Positions 52,664 through 61,297 of a DNA stretch of 64,000 nt are shown piece after piece. Both the position numbers and the translations under genes were made by a program. Numbering within the stretch: the first letter of the stretch is position 1; the number at the start of each line of letters is the position of its first letter. The stretch is taken from positions 558,001 through 622,000 of the forward strand of contig NZ_CBYO010000022.1 of the NCBI RefSeq assembly GCF_000577245.1. Reading direction: 5' to 3'. The notes below the pieces were generated by a model. The model made no database searches. It saw nothing but the letters and a program-made list of their open reading frames with translations, and was not told where the DNA came from. The stretch is from Paucisalibacillus algeriensis (lineage in GTDB: Bacteria > Bacillota > Bacilli > Bacillales > Amphibacillaceae).

Positions 52664-54490
52664 ATGTTGAAGAAGAAAAAAGGTTTCAAAAAGAAGGCAC
52701 TTCCAGTATTGTTAACCGCATCGTTAGCCTTCAGTGGATTCACTTTATCTAGCACCAATGTTTTCGCAAGTGGAGAGGTAGGATTAGAAAAGGATTTTAA
52801 AAAGCCTTCGTATGTGAATGTCTTGAGCGATGCACCTGAGGGATTAAGTAAAGAGGACACTGTTTATCTATTCCTTCAATCACAGGTATCAGATCGTACC
52901 ACAAGATCGTTTAACTCCAAGGATATCAACACATATATTAAAGAGGCTAAAAAGCAATTTGAAATTGTAGACAAAAATAGTGACAAAGAAACAGGAACAC
53001 ATCATTTTAGAACAGTTGAAATGCTTAACGGTATTCCAATTTATGGTTCTGAACAAACAGTGGCACTTGACAAAAACAATGATATAACCACTTATTTCGG
53101 AAAAGTTACGCCAAATCTTTCACGTTCTACCATGTCATCTGCCCCGGCGCTTTCAGAAGATGAAGCCTTAGATGTTGCAAAAAATGATATTGAAAAAGAT
53201 ATAGGTGAGGTGGAAGATTACGATGGTATTGACGCAAAGCTAATCTGGTATCCTGAAAATGAAGGTCATACGTTAGCATATCTAGTCAAAGCTTCAACCT
53301 CTACACCTGCACCAGGTTATTTTCACTACTTTGTGGATGCCAATAGTGGTGACATTATGAAAAGCTACGATGCTTTCCATGAAATGTCGCCAGTGATAGA
53401 CTCACAGAAAAATAGTTTCTCAGTTGCATCTTCCGGTGAAGAATCAGAGGGATCTCCTAAGGAAGAACCGGCACCATCAGAGTCCGTAACGTCAAGAGGA
53501 ATGGACATATTTGGAAACTTCTTAACGTTTAATTCTACGTTAAATACGGAAACCGGGGAACGTTATTTATTTGACAGTACAAGGGCAGATGGTATCCATA
53601 CATTCCATGCAGAACGTATGCCAGAGTTTTACTTCCTGCTAATCAATGCTTTTTTAGGCTTCACTGGATTTGAAGTAACCACACCAACTAGCTTTTTCTA
53701 TGATCCAGCAGCAGTTTCTGCACATGTCAATGCTGGAAAAGTTTATGACTACTATCAAGAAGTATTTGACAGAGATTCACTTGATAATGAAGGCATGAAA
53801 ATAATCTCAACCGTTCATGTTGGAGAACAATATAATAATGCCGGATGGAATGGCAAACAAATGATTTATGGTGATGGAGATGGTCAGCTCATGATTTCTA
53901 CATCAGGTAGTATGGATGTTATAGGGCATGAGATGACACATGGAGTAATTGAGCATACGGCTAACCTGATTTATGAGGGTGAATCAGGGGCATTAAATGA
54001 ATCACTTGCGGATATTATGGGAGCATTCATCGAAGATAAGTCAGGAGATGACTTGTGGTTATTAGGTGAAGATATTTATACACCAAATATACCAGGTGAT
54101 GGCCTGCGTGATATGAAAGATCCTGGTTCTGTACCTCTTTCAGGTTATACAGAAACTGGCTTCTACCCTGATCATTATGATGATCGTTACCTAGGCGAAA
54201 AGGATAATGGTGGTGTACACATCAATAGTAGCATCAACAATAAAGCAGCTCATTTAATTACAGAAGGTGGTACACATTATGGGGTAACGGTTAATGGAAT
54301 CGGAAAGCAAAAAGCGGAAAAAATCTTTTACCGTACGCTTACTCATTACCTAACAGCTTCCTCAAACTTTAGCGAAATGCGTCAGGCAGCAGTGCAAGCA
54401 GCACGCGACCTATATCCTGATCGTAATGGAGAGCCATCTGCTGAAGTACAGACAGTTATGGCAGCATATGATGCAGTAGGGGTTCAATAA
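52664..54490 (+). CDS. Secreted neutral metalloprotease (M4, thermolysin family)
   Basis: The 608-aa preproenzyme has a signal peptide (LPVLLTASLAFSGFTLSS, cleaved near A35-S36), an FTP/PepSY propeptide up to about residue 240, a Ser/Pro/Glu-rich linker (SEGSPKEEPAPSES), and the catalytic domain from about 275. The zinc site is H422-E-M-T-H426 with E446 (GALNESLAD), and the acid histidine is H519 in GGVHINSS. It hydrolyses extracellular proteins. GGAGAGGTG precedes ATG 52664. The nearby RRNPP regulator recalls NprR, which controls such a protease in the Bacillus cereus group. Confidence 0.93.
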   Translation: MLKKKKGFKKKALPVLLTASLAFSGFTLSSTNVFASGEVGLEKDFKKPSYVNVLSDAPEGLSKEDTVYLFLQSQVSDRTTRSFNSKDINTYIKEAKKQFEIVDKNSDKETGTHHFRTVEMLNGIPIYGSEQTVALDKNNDITTYFGKVTPNLSRSTMSSAPALSEDEALDVAKNDIEKDIGEVEDYDGIDAKLIWYPENEGHTLAYLVKASTSTPAPGYFHYFVDANSGDIMKSYDAFHEMSPVIDSQKNSFSVASSGEESEGSPKEEPAPSESVTSRGMDIFGNFLTFNSTLNTETGERYLFDSTRADGIHTFHAERMPEFYFLLINAFLGFTGFEVTTPTSFFYDPAAVSAHVNAGKVYDYYQEVFDRDSLDNEGMKIISTVHVGEQYNNAGWNGKQMIYGDGDGQLMISTSGSMDVIGHEMTHGVIEHTANLIYEGESGALNESLADIMGAFIEDKSGDDLWLLGEDIYTPNIPGDGLRDMKDPGSVPLSGYTETGFYPDHYDDRYLGEKDNGGVHINSSINNKAAHLITEGGTHYGVTVNGIGKQKAEKIFYRTLTHYLTASSNFSEMRQAAVQAARDLYPDRNGEPSAEVQTVMAAYDAVGVQ

Positions 54491-54503
54491 ATTAATCTGT
54501 TAT

Positions 54504-54575
54504 AAGGACGGTTAAACTGTTTCACAGTAGTTATGTCTACTTTGATACAGACTGACCGTCCTTTAATTTTTATTT
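54504..54575 (+). terminator. Terminator of neutral protease gene
   Basis: AAGGACGGT pairs with ACCGTCCTT over a long loop that carries its own small stem (CAGTAG/CTACTT), then TAATTTTTATTTTTT. Confidence 0.7.
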
Positions 54576-54729
54576 TTTTAATGCGGTGCGGTTTCTATCT
54601 TATCAAGTCTCTTATCTGCTCTTTTTTCCACAGTTTTCAAACCAATAAGCTTTCAACTGTCATATCATATACCTTAACAAAAAAAAGCAGATAACAAAGC
54701 TAATTATTTTACTGTAATGAGTAAAAGTT

Positions 54730-54755
54730 AAAAACGCTCACCAAGAGCGTTTTTT
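54730..54755 (-). terminator. Terminator of PatB-like gene
   Basis: AAAAACGCTC/GAGCGTTTTT with loop ACCAA, followed by T on the minus strand. Confidence 0.88.
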
Positions 54756-54763
54756 ACTAAAAG

Positions 54764-55972
54764 TCAATTTTGTCCTGCACTACTATATAGATACTTACCT
54801 TCCACTCCCCGCTTGAATCTCTCCAGATTCTTTTTCAATTGTTCAGTCGGTATGCCGACATTAATGCGGATAAAGTACTTTGATACCTCTCCATACATTT
54901 TTCCACTATTAACGAAGAAATTACATTCTTGGGCTAAAAATTCATAAAATTCCTTTTCATCCACATTTAATTCACTATAGTCAATCCAAGCTAGGAAACT
55001 AGCATCTTGCTCCATTACTTTAAATCTAGGGCTAAGTTCGGCAAAAAAAGCTGTTACAAAATCTTGGTTTTCCTCAATAACTATTTTCATCTCTTCCATC
55101 CAGTCTCGACAATGATCATATGCTGCTTTTGTTGCGACTAAACCAAGTACATTTGCTTTCTCAATACCGGAAGCTAAGTTTGTATCTACAAATTTCTGTC
55201 TTAATTCCGGATTGGCAATAAAAATGTTAGAGGTTTGTAGGCCTGCAATATTAAATGTTTTTGATGCAGCGGTACAGACAACACTCAAACGTTCAATTCG
55301 TTTGTCTACAGATGGTAAAATAAAATGCTTTTTGCCTTTTAAAGTAATATCAGCATGGATTTCATCACTAACGATAATTAGATTGTTTTCCAGTGCAATG
55401 TCTATCAACTTTTGTAGTTCTTCTTTTGTCCAAACTCTTCCACCTGGGTTATGAGGACTACATAGAAGGAGCATTTTTACATCGTCCTTCTTAGCAAGGC
55501 TTTCAAGCTTTTCGAAACTAATATAATAGCGATTATCCTTTAAAATTAATGCACATTCTTCTATCCGACGATTTTGCATTTCAACTACGTGATAGAACGG
55601 ATTATACACTGGCGTCATCATAATTACGCCATCATTTTCCTGTGTAAAAGCTCTAACACATGTGGATAAAGCAGGTACAATTCCAGGGGAAGTAATCACC
55701 CATTCCTTCTCAATTGAAAAATCATGTACTTCTTCAAAGAAATTTTTAACTGAATCTAAGTAATCATAAGTTGGCTCGGAATATCCTAAAACTTCTGTAG
55801 TAACATATTTTTTAACGGCATCTACAATTTTTGGACATGTAGGGAAGTCCATATCTGCAATAGTCATTGGAATGACATTGTCTCTAGACTTCTCATCTAT
55901 CGTGTTCAATTTTAACCATTTACAAGAACCATTTCTACGCCTGTCATAGTATGAAGTAAAATCATATTTCAT
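54764..55972 (-). CDS. MalY/PatB-type aminotransferase (cystathionine beta-lyase)
   Basis: The 402-aa PLP enzyme of fold type I has the cofactor lysine K238 in TAASKTFNIAGLQ, D203 in VSDEIHADI, and CSPHNPGGRVW. Start: KYDFTSYYDRRRNGSCKW. PatB-type enzymes cleave cystathionine or other C-S bonds, feeding methionine synthesis and sulfur release. A cre-like site lies about 130 bp upstream. Terminator directly after the stop. Confidence 0.92.
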   Translation of the reverse strand: MKYDFTSYYDRRRNGSCKWLKLNTIDEKSRDNVIPMTIADMDFPTCPKIVDAVKKYVTTEVLGYSEPTYDYLDSVKNFFEEVHDFSIEKEWVITSPGIVPALSTCVRAFTQENDGVIMMTPVYNPFYHVVEMQNRRIEECALILKDNRYYISFEKLESLAKKDDVKMLLLCSPHNPGGRVWTKEELQKLIDIALENNLIIVSDEIHADITLKGKKHFILPSVDKRIERLSVVCTAASKTFNIAGLQTSNIFIANPELRQKFVDTNLASGIEKANVLGLVATKAAYDHCRDWMEEMKIVIEENQDFVTAFFAELSPRFKVMEQDASFLAWIDYSELNVDEKEFYEFLAQECNFFVNSGKMYGEVSKYFIRINVGIPTEQLKKNLERFKRGVEGKYLYSSAGQN

Positions 55973-56102
55973 TGTGTGTGTCCCCTTATTCTGATTTTTT
56001 ATCGCCCCTGAAGTCCTCTCGTTTATGAAAAGAATTTCATCTCAATACCAAGCTATTATTCTTTTAGCTCAAATTCCATATTATATTTCGGTTTTTAATT
56101 AA

Positions 56103-56116
56103 TGAAAGCGTTTAAA
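56103..56116. promoter_or_regulatory. cre-like site (CcpA)
   Basis: TGAAAGCGTTTAAA fits the TGNAANCGNTNNCA-type consensus apart from the last positions. It lies about 130 bp upstream of the PatB-like gene start. Confidence 0.4.
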
Positions 56117-56515
56117 TTATATAGTTTTAATTCTATTAAGAAAACCTATTTCGGTCAATACTTATTAGCACATCCCCTAATGAAAGCCTTAAACCAAAGG
56201 TACTAATTCTCAGGAAAGGGAAGATGCCATTTATGGATACTACTCGAGAGGAAAACTTCTTTAATATCATTAATCCTTTTTAAGAAAAAAATAGGGAATT
56301 GTCCCTTTGTCTGGGCTTGTTCCTAAGCTGTTGGACCAGAGTATCTGGATTGTATGAGGAATTGGAGAGGTTTATTTTCAAGCATACTGGTGATACCATC
56401 GAATATGCTCTCGCATAATCGATGCCTAGGCTGTATACATGCAGCTTTTCATGAATGTGCGCAACTATCTAGTATCACAAGCTATCGAAAAGAGAACTTA
56501 CTTTCACAGCAATAA

Positions 56516-56536
56516 TGGGAGGGATAGTCCCTCCCA
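56516..56536 (-). terminator. Probable terminator of amidohydrolase gene
   Basis: TGGGAGGGA and TCCCTCCCA with a 3-nt loop; the T-run is weak. Confidence 0.6.
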
Positions 56537-56547
56537 CTTCATTTTCC

Positions 56548-57882
56548 TTAATTCACTCCTACTGCTTCCCATTCTTCCATAAATTCGCCAATTGATTTCT
56601 CCATTTCCTCATCACTTGGAATATGGCTTAATATTTCCTCTTGGCTATAGACTTTTCCGCCCTTAACAATGGTATGGATATCCTGTGTATGTTTAATATT
56701 ATCTAATGGATTATCATTTAAAATAACGAGATCAGCGATATTTCCTTCTCTAATAACACCAATTTCATCAAGATTAATAGATTTACCCGCATTCACTGTT
56801 GCTACCTGTAATGCCTCTAACTCTGAAAATCCGATCTCCACAAATATCTCTAGTTCCCGATGAAGTGCCATCCCCGGATACGTGTTAAGCAATGCCGGAG
56901 TATCAGTCCCAGCAACCACTGTCCCCCCCATATCAAAGTAGGTTTTTGCAATAGATTTCGTCAAGGTGTTTATGACAGCGGTACTTTCTTTGATTAAATC
57001 TATATGTGCTATATTTTTTTTCCACTCTTGTACTAGATTCTTTAGATTTCCAATGGATTCAATCACATTGTTTTTAGGTGACCAAATGGATGGATAACTC
57101 ATTGCTTGATCAAATAGAACCATTGTTGGACATAGTTTTACATTCCATTCTAGCATTTTCTTACAAAGCTCAATAATTTTCTCTTGATCTGGATCTTCCC
57201 AATTAATATGACTCCACTCTGCTTGATCAACTTGCGTATTCCAACCTTTATATATCTCTTGTGCAAATCCAGATGCATGTTCAAACCAAGTAACACCAGC
57301 CTTCGCTGCATCTAATGCTGTTACATCCTTCGAGTTTATTAAATCAATCGCTACTTCCAAGCCATATTTCTTCGCTTCATCAGTTGCCGCTTCCATGACA
57401 TCTCTCTTAATCCAACCATATAATTTAATAAATCTCGCCCCTACTTCTACTTGCCTACGAACCTCTTTTCTAGCCTCTTCTGGATCATCTGTTACAAAAT
57501 TACCATAGTTAGTTGGTCCCCATTGCCCAGGTGTTCCGTCAATCATTCTATCTGAAGCATACACTCTAGGTGTCGGTGCATTGTCAGGCTTCTGGATTAA
57601 ATTATTAAGTAGTAGGACATTTCCGGCCGTGTTACGTACTGTCGTTACGCCTGATGCAACAAAATGAGGTGCGTAGCTCTCATTTATATGACAATGCATA
57701 TCGATTAGGCCAGGGATAATATATTTACCTTCTGCATCAGCAGTGTCAATCCCCACCGGTAACACGTCATTTTTCTTAAAAATTCTTTTTACCTTATTTC
57801 CCTCTACTTCAATTGAACCGATAAAAGAACTACCATTTTCCACATCAATAATTGTTCCATTTTTAATAATAAATTCTCTCAT
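56548..57882 (-). CDS. Amidohydrolase-family enzyme
   Basis: The 444-aa metal-dependent hydrolase has HxH metal ligands H63/H65 in GLIDMHCHINES, a K in FIKLYGWIKRD, H in WFEHASGF, and the late aspartate in VVAGTDTPAL. The N- and C-terminal beta-sandwich (FIIKNGTIIDVENG; GNIADLVILNDNPLDN) is that of the imidazolonepropionase/prolidase-like branch. The substrate is unknown. It is divergent from the Rgg-type regulator (120 bp), which may control it. Confidence 0.9.
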   Translation of the reverse strand: MREFIIKNGTIIDVENGSSFIGSIEVEGNKVKRIFKKNDVLPVGIDTADAEGKYIIPGLIDMHCHINESYAPHFVASGVTTVRNTAGNVLLLNNLIQKPDNAPTPRVYASDRMIDGTPGQWGPTNYGNFVTDDPEEARKEVRRQVEVGARFIKLYGWIKRDVMEAATDEAKKYGLEVAIDLINSKDVTALDAAKAGVTWFEHASGFAQEIYKGWNTQVDQAEWSHINWEDPDQEKIIELCKKMLEWNVKLCPTMVLFDQAMSYPSIWSPKNNVIESIGNLKNLVQEWKKNIAHIDLIKESTAVINTLTKSIAKTYFDMGGTVVAGTDTPALLNTYPGMALHRELEIFVEIGFSELEALQVATVNAGKSINLDEIGVIREGNIADLVILNDNPLDNIKHTQDIHTIVKGGKVYSQEEILSHIPSDEEMEKSIGEFMEEWEAVGVN

Positions 57883-58002
57883 TTCTTTGTACCTCCTATA
57901 ATATATCGTTTTAATTTTTCTGATTTTATTGTATATTGATTCTTATAATAGTTTTTCAAAATTGTCATATAGTGGAATTTTTGATTTCTTAGGGGGAATG
58001 AT

Positions 58003-58914
58003 GTGGTGGCATACGGTAAAACACTCAGAAAAATCAGGAAACAAAAGGGAATAACACTAAAAGAGCTTGCAGATGGAATCTGTTCGATATCTTTTTTATC
58101 AAAGTTTGAACGGACTGATTCTGACATTACCCTGGGCCTTATGACAAGCGTATTAGAAAAGTTAATGCTAAGTTTTGATGAGTTTTTATACATCCATCAT
58201 GATTTTCAACCTAACAAACTAGAACAATTTTTTAAATCAGTTAATACGGCCTATATGAATCGGAATGCTAAACTACTTAAAGAATTGAAGAACGAGGAAA
58301 TGAAAAAATGGAAAAGATATGGAGTGGAAACCTATCATTGGAATGCATTAATGATTATGATGTTAGGACAAATTGTGGATGAACAGTTTATAGACGAAGA
58401 TTTTGAGGAAAATGACATTCGACTTCTTTCCGATTATTTATTTCGGGTAGAAGTTTGGGGATACTATGAGTTAGCACTTTATAATGGAACACTCCTGCTT
58501 CTCGAAACCGATATGGTCATTATGCTTTCGAGAACTGCCTATCAGAAAAGTAATCGTTTTAAAGATTTTAACAAGGTTAAAGATGCTATCACCACTGTTC
58601 TTTTTAATACGATTATTTATTTGCTAGGACCTGTTAATCGATTTCATGAGGAATTTACATATCAAAAAGAAATTGGTGAGTTTATTTCTTATCTTGAAAA
58701 TCTTGCACTTTCTGAAGAGAACCTATTAGAAAGAGTACATTTATTACAACTCAAAGGTGTCTATGATATAAGAACTGGGAACAAAGAAGAAGGTGTGGTC
58801 AAAATCAACCACTCCATCCAAATTCTAAAGGATTTACAATCTACTAAGATGGCTAATAACTTCGAGCAATACTTGCAGCAAATTTTATCGTATCTGAAAA
58901 ATACCCAACTCTGA
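58003..58914 (+). CDS. Rgg/GadR/MutR-family regulator
   Basis: The 303-aa protein has an N-terminal Xre helix-turn-helix (YGKTLRKIRKQKGITLKELA, DGICSISFLSKFERTDSDIT) and the all-helical Rgg C-terminal domain. Rgg proteins respond to short hydrophobic peptides in streptococci. No such peptide ORF is seen next to it. GTG 58003 or GTG 58006 after AGGGGGA can be the start. The last codons form part of the terminator hairpin of the opposite gene. Confidence 0.87.
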   Translation: MVAYGKTLRKIRKQKGITLKELADGICSISFLSKFERTDSDITLGLMTSVLEKLMLSFDEFLYIHHDFQPNKLEQFFKSVNTAYMNRNAKLLKELKNEEMKKWKRYGVETYHWNALMIMMLGQIVDEQFIDEDFEENDIRLLSDYLFRVEVWGYYELALYNGTLLLLETDMVIMLSRTAYQKSNRFKDFNKVKDAITTVLFNTIIYLLGPVNRFHEEFTYQKEIGEFISYLENLALSEENLLERVHLLQLKGVYDIRTGNKEEGVVKINHSIQILKDLQSTKMANNFEQYLQQILSYLKNTQL

Positions 58915-58930
58915 ATGGAGAGTTGGGTAT
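58896..58930 (-). terminator. Terminator overlapping the rgg 3' end
   Basis: ATACCCAACTCT pairs with AGAGTTGGGTAT (58901-58912 / 58919-58930). On the minus strand TTTTTC follows, so it serves the GlsB-like gene while lying in the last codons of the regulator. Confidence 0.8.
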
Positions 58931-58936
58931 GGATGA

Positions 58937-59191
58937 TTATGTTGCCTTCCTTGCTGCCTTCATAATTAAACTAACAACAAATATTAAGATAATAGCTCCG
59001 ATTAGAGCTGGGATTATAGAGTATCCACCTATTTCCGGTCCCCAATCTCCTAGTAGTGCAGTCCCAATCCATGCTCCAATAATTCCAGCAATTATATTTC
59101 CAATAACACCACCCGGGATATCTTTACCAACGATTAAACTACCAATCCAACCTAAAATACCTCCGACAATTAAGCTCCAAATGAAACTCAT
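58937..59191 (-). CDS. GlsB/YeaQ/YmgE-family membrane protein
   Basis: The 84-aa protein has three helices with the repeated glycine pattern of the transglycosylase-associated family: IVGGILGWIGSLIVGKDIPG, GNIIAGIIGAWIGTALLG, and a final helix. It is a general-stress membrane protein in other bacteria. AGGAGG precedes the ATG, and a SigB-like promoter lies 50-75 bp upstream. Confidence 0.92.
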   Translation of the reverse strand: MSFIWSLIVGGILGWIGSLIVGKDIPGGVIGNIIAGIIGAWIGTALLGDWGPEIGGYSIIPALIGAIILIFVVSLIMKAARKAT

Positions 59192-59238
59192 AATGCGTTT
59201 CCTCCTAGTGATGATATATTTTTAAAGCTATTATATAT

Positions 59239-59264
59239 GTATCCAAAAGGTGGACAACTTAAAC
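59239..59264 (-). promoter_or_regulatory. SigB-like promoter of the GlsB-like gene
   Basis: On the minus strand GTTTAA (59264-59259), 14 bp, GGATAC (59244-59239), close to the SigB consensus. Confidence 0.6.
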
Positions 59265-59339
59265 ATCGGTATTATTTTTTATGTAGAGTTAGGAGGTTTT
59301 TATTGCTAGCAAAAGGTTGAACTTGGACTTTGATGGTAT

Positions 59340-60431
59340 TTACCCGTAAGACTCTTCTACCCCTTTTCTAGTCATTATAACTGCTAATAGCACGGCACTA
59401 ATTCCCCCGACCATTTTCCCAATAATCATCGCAAATACGATTTCTTTATTTATTCCAGCAACAAAACCTAGATGGCCTCCTAAAACAAAGGCACCACTTA
59501 CTGCAAAGGAAACATTTATTATCTTTCCTCTAGGGTCCATATCTTTGAGCAACGATAACATGGGAATATTATGAGCCATACTTGCTACTAATCCAGCTGT
59601 TGAAATATCACTAATGCCTAGTAGCCCACCAAGTTTAATCAACGGTTTTTTAAGAATATAGGATATAAACGATACAAGCGGAAATGCACCGGCAAGAAAA
59701 ACTGCTATCATTGCAACAATCTTTACACCTTCATCAATCGGTGTCATATTAGGGAAAATTACAATATTGGTAAAGGTTTCTACACTTATTGCAGCAAGAC
59801 CGACAATCGCAATAATTTCAATCCCTTTTGCAAAAATGGAGAATCCAGTAATCATCTTATCCGTATATTTAACCAATCCAATTGAAATTAGAATCGATAG
59901 TAGAATCATAGGAATGAGATTCTTAATGATCATCCATAAATCTAATCCAGCAACTAATCCTCCGACTAAGCAACCAATCGGTACAGTAATTAAGCCTAAT
60001 AAAATTCCTTTAGCAAAGTACGGATGATCCTCTTTTTTAATAATCCCTAGTGCCACCGGGATTGTAAATGCTATCGTTGGTCCCATCATCGTCCCTAAAA
60101 AGACCCACGAAAAAGTTTCGGCTTCTTCACTTTGAGACATCTCGGTTGCTAATGAGTAGCCCCCCATATCGAGTGCCAATATGGTATTCGCAAACGAAGC
60201 AGGGTCAGCACCAACTAAAGCGTAGACAGGTGCAATTACTGGGGTTAAAATCGATGCTATCACAGGGGCAAGTGATATGATTCCAACCATTGCAAGAGTA
60301 AGTGATCCCATGGTCATGAAACCTTCCGTAAAGCGATTACCTAACCCCCATTTATTCCCTATTATTTTATCAATTGCGCCTAAACATAAAAACCCGATTA
60401 CTATGTAAACTATTACGTCGTTTATTCCCAT
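59340..60431 (-). CDS. eutH: Ethanolamine permease EutH
   Basis: The 363-aa membrane protein has about ten helices and EutH signature segments: IGFLCLGAIDKIIGNKWGLG, ALDMGGYSLATEMSQSEEAE, FSWVFLGTMMGPTIAF, and AGLVASMAHNIPMLSLL. It imports ethanolamine. No other eut gene is in the window, so it is an orphan here. TGGAGAA precedes the ATG. Confidence 0.92.
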   Translation of the reverse strand: MGINDVIVYIVIGFLCLGAIDKIIGNKWGLGNRFTEGFMTMGSLTLAMVGIISLAPVIASILTPVIAPVYALVGADPASFANTILALDMGGYSLATEMSQSEEAETFSWVFLGTMMGPTIAFTIPVALGIIKKEDHPYFAKGILLGLITVPIGCLVGGLVAGLDLWMIIKNLIPMILLSILISIGLVKYTDKMITGFSIFAKGIEIIAIVGLAAISVETFTNIVIFPNMTPIDEGVKIVAMIAVFLAGAFPLVSFISYILKKPLIKLGGLLGISDISTAGLVASMAHNIPMLSLLKDMDPRGKIINVSFAVSGAFVLGGHLGFVAGINKEIVFAMIIGKMVGGISAVLLAVIMTRKGVEESYG

Positions 60432-60550
60432 AACTTTTCTCCATTAGAATTCATATTTTATATACTGTTAATTTAACATCAACATACTCTTCCGTAAATG
60501 AAATAATTTCGATTCCTGATACCCACCCAACCATCTTGGAGCTTATCGCC

Positions 60551-60585
60551 ATAAAAAACCTCACAAGCGAAAGCTTGTGAGGTTT
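60551..60585 (-). terminator. Terminator of YbaN-like gene
   Basis: AAACCTCACAAGC/GCTTGTGAGGTTT with a GAAA-type loop (TTTC on the minus strand), then TTTTTTAT. Confidence 0.9.
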
Positions 60586-60588
60586 ATA

Positions 60589-61008
60589 TTAATTTACCGT
60601 TTGTCTTAACGATGCACGAATAATCTTTGCTTCTTCTGGTGTAATTGTTTTTATTTTCTTTATAAAGTAAAAGTGTTTAATAAGGCAAAGAACAATCATA
60701 ATTACCTTCACTAAAACAATATCTACATATATAACTGAAAATAGGATAAAGGCATCTGCGATAAGGTTAATACGAATCTTTTCTTTTCTAGTCATTCCTT
60801 TATTTTCGCGAAGTCTTACCACATATTCTTTATAAAACGATGTACCCTTGAACCAGTTTTCCACTCGCTTCGAGCTTTTACCGAAACAAAAAGCTGCAAA
60901 TAAGAAAAACGGCCCACCTGGAAGTACAGGAAGTACCACACCAGCTACACCGATACCAAACGAAATAAAACCAAGAACAACAAATATAAAGCTCTTAACA
61001 TTTTTCAT
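60589..61008 (-). CDS. YbaN-family (DUF454) membrane protein
   Basis: The 139-aa protein has the DUF454 start FIFVVLGFISFGIGVAGVVL-PVLPGGPFFLFAAFCFGKSS, then a helix-rich part with two further membrane segments. The family function is unknown. A GTG at 61017 is in frame, but AAGGTGAT favours ATG 61008. Confidence 0.9.
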   Translation of the reverse strand: MKNVKSFIFVVLGFISFGIGVAGVVLPVLPGGPFFLFAAFCFGKSSKRVENWFKGTSFYKEYVVRLRENKGMTRKEKIRINLIADAFILFSVIYVDIVLVKVIMIVLCLIKHFYFIKKIKTITPEEAKIIRASLRQTVN

Positions 61009-61152
61009 TGTAATCACCTTACCTTTTCAGATGATTTCATATCCAATGTATAATTTTACACCCAATTCTTATTTAAATCAAAGAAAGGTATTATCAAGAT
61101 AATATATTCCGTTACACCGCTTCTTATGTAAGGGTCCCATAATAACTAATCA

Positions 61153-61190
61153 TAAAAAAACAGCATCTATCATCTAGATAGATACTGTCA
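61153..61190 (-). terminator. Terminator downstream of the oxidoreductase gene
   Basis: ACAGCATCTATC pairs with GATAGATACTGT (one mismatch), then seven T on the minus strand. It is about 110 bp after the stop. Confidence 0.75.
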
Positions 61191-61297
61191 GATAAGCTCA
61201 AAAACTAGTTCAAACAACCTTGTTTACCTTATCCATTATTGTGTATTTAATCCATTATCATCAAGATTTCTCACTAAAATGATTGTTACTTTTAAAT

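Larger units (their letters stand above)
55973..56547. other. Gene-poor gap of about 575 bp
   Basis: No gene with start, ribosome site and protein-like sequence is seen. A 53-codon frame at 56354-56515 is open but has no ribosome site and no family resemblance. It holds a cre-like site, a GGGAATTGTCCC palindromic motif (56294-56305) and the amidohydrolase terminator. Probably promoter region plus decayed sequence. Confidence 0.5.

Noticed and set aside
56224-56283. 19-codon ORF MPFMDTTREENFFNIINPF
   Set aside because: Purine-rich bases precede it, but nothing else supports a gene; too short to judge.
56354-56515. 53-codon open frame in the gap before the amidohydrolase
   Set aside because: No ribosome site, cysteine-rich unlikely composition, no family resemblance.
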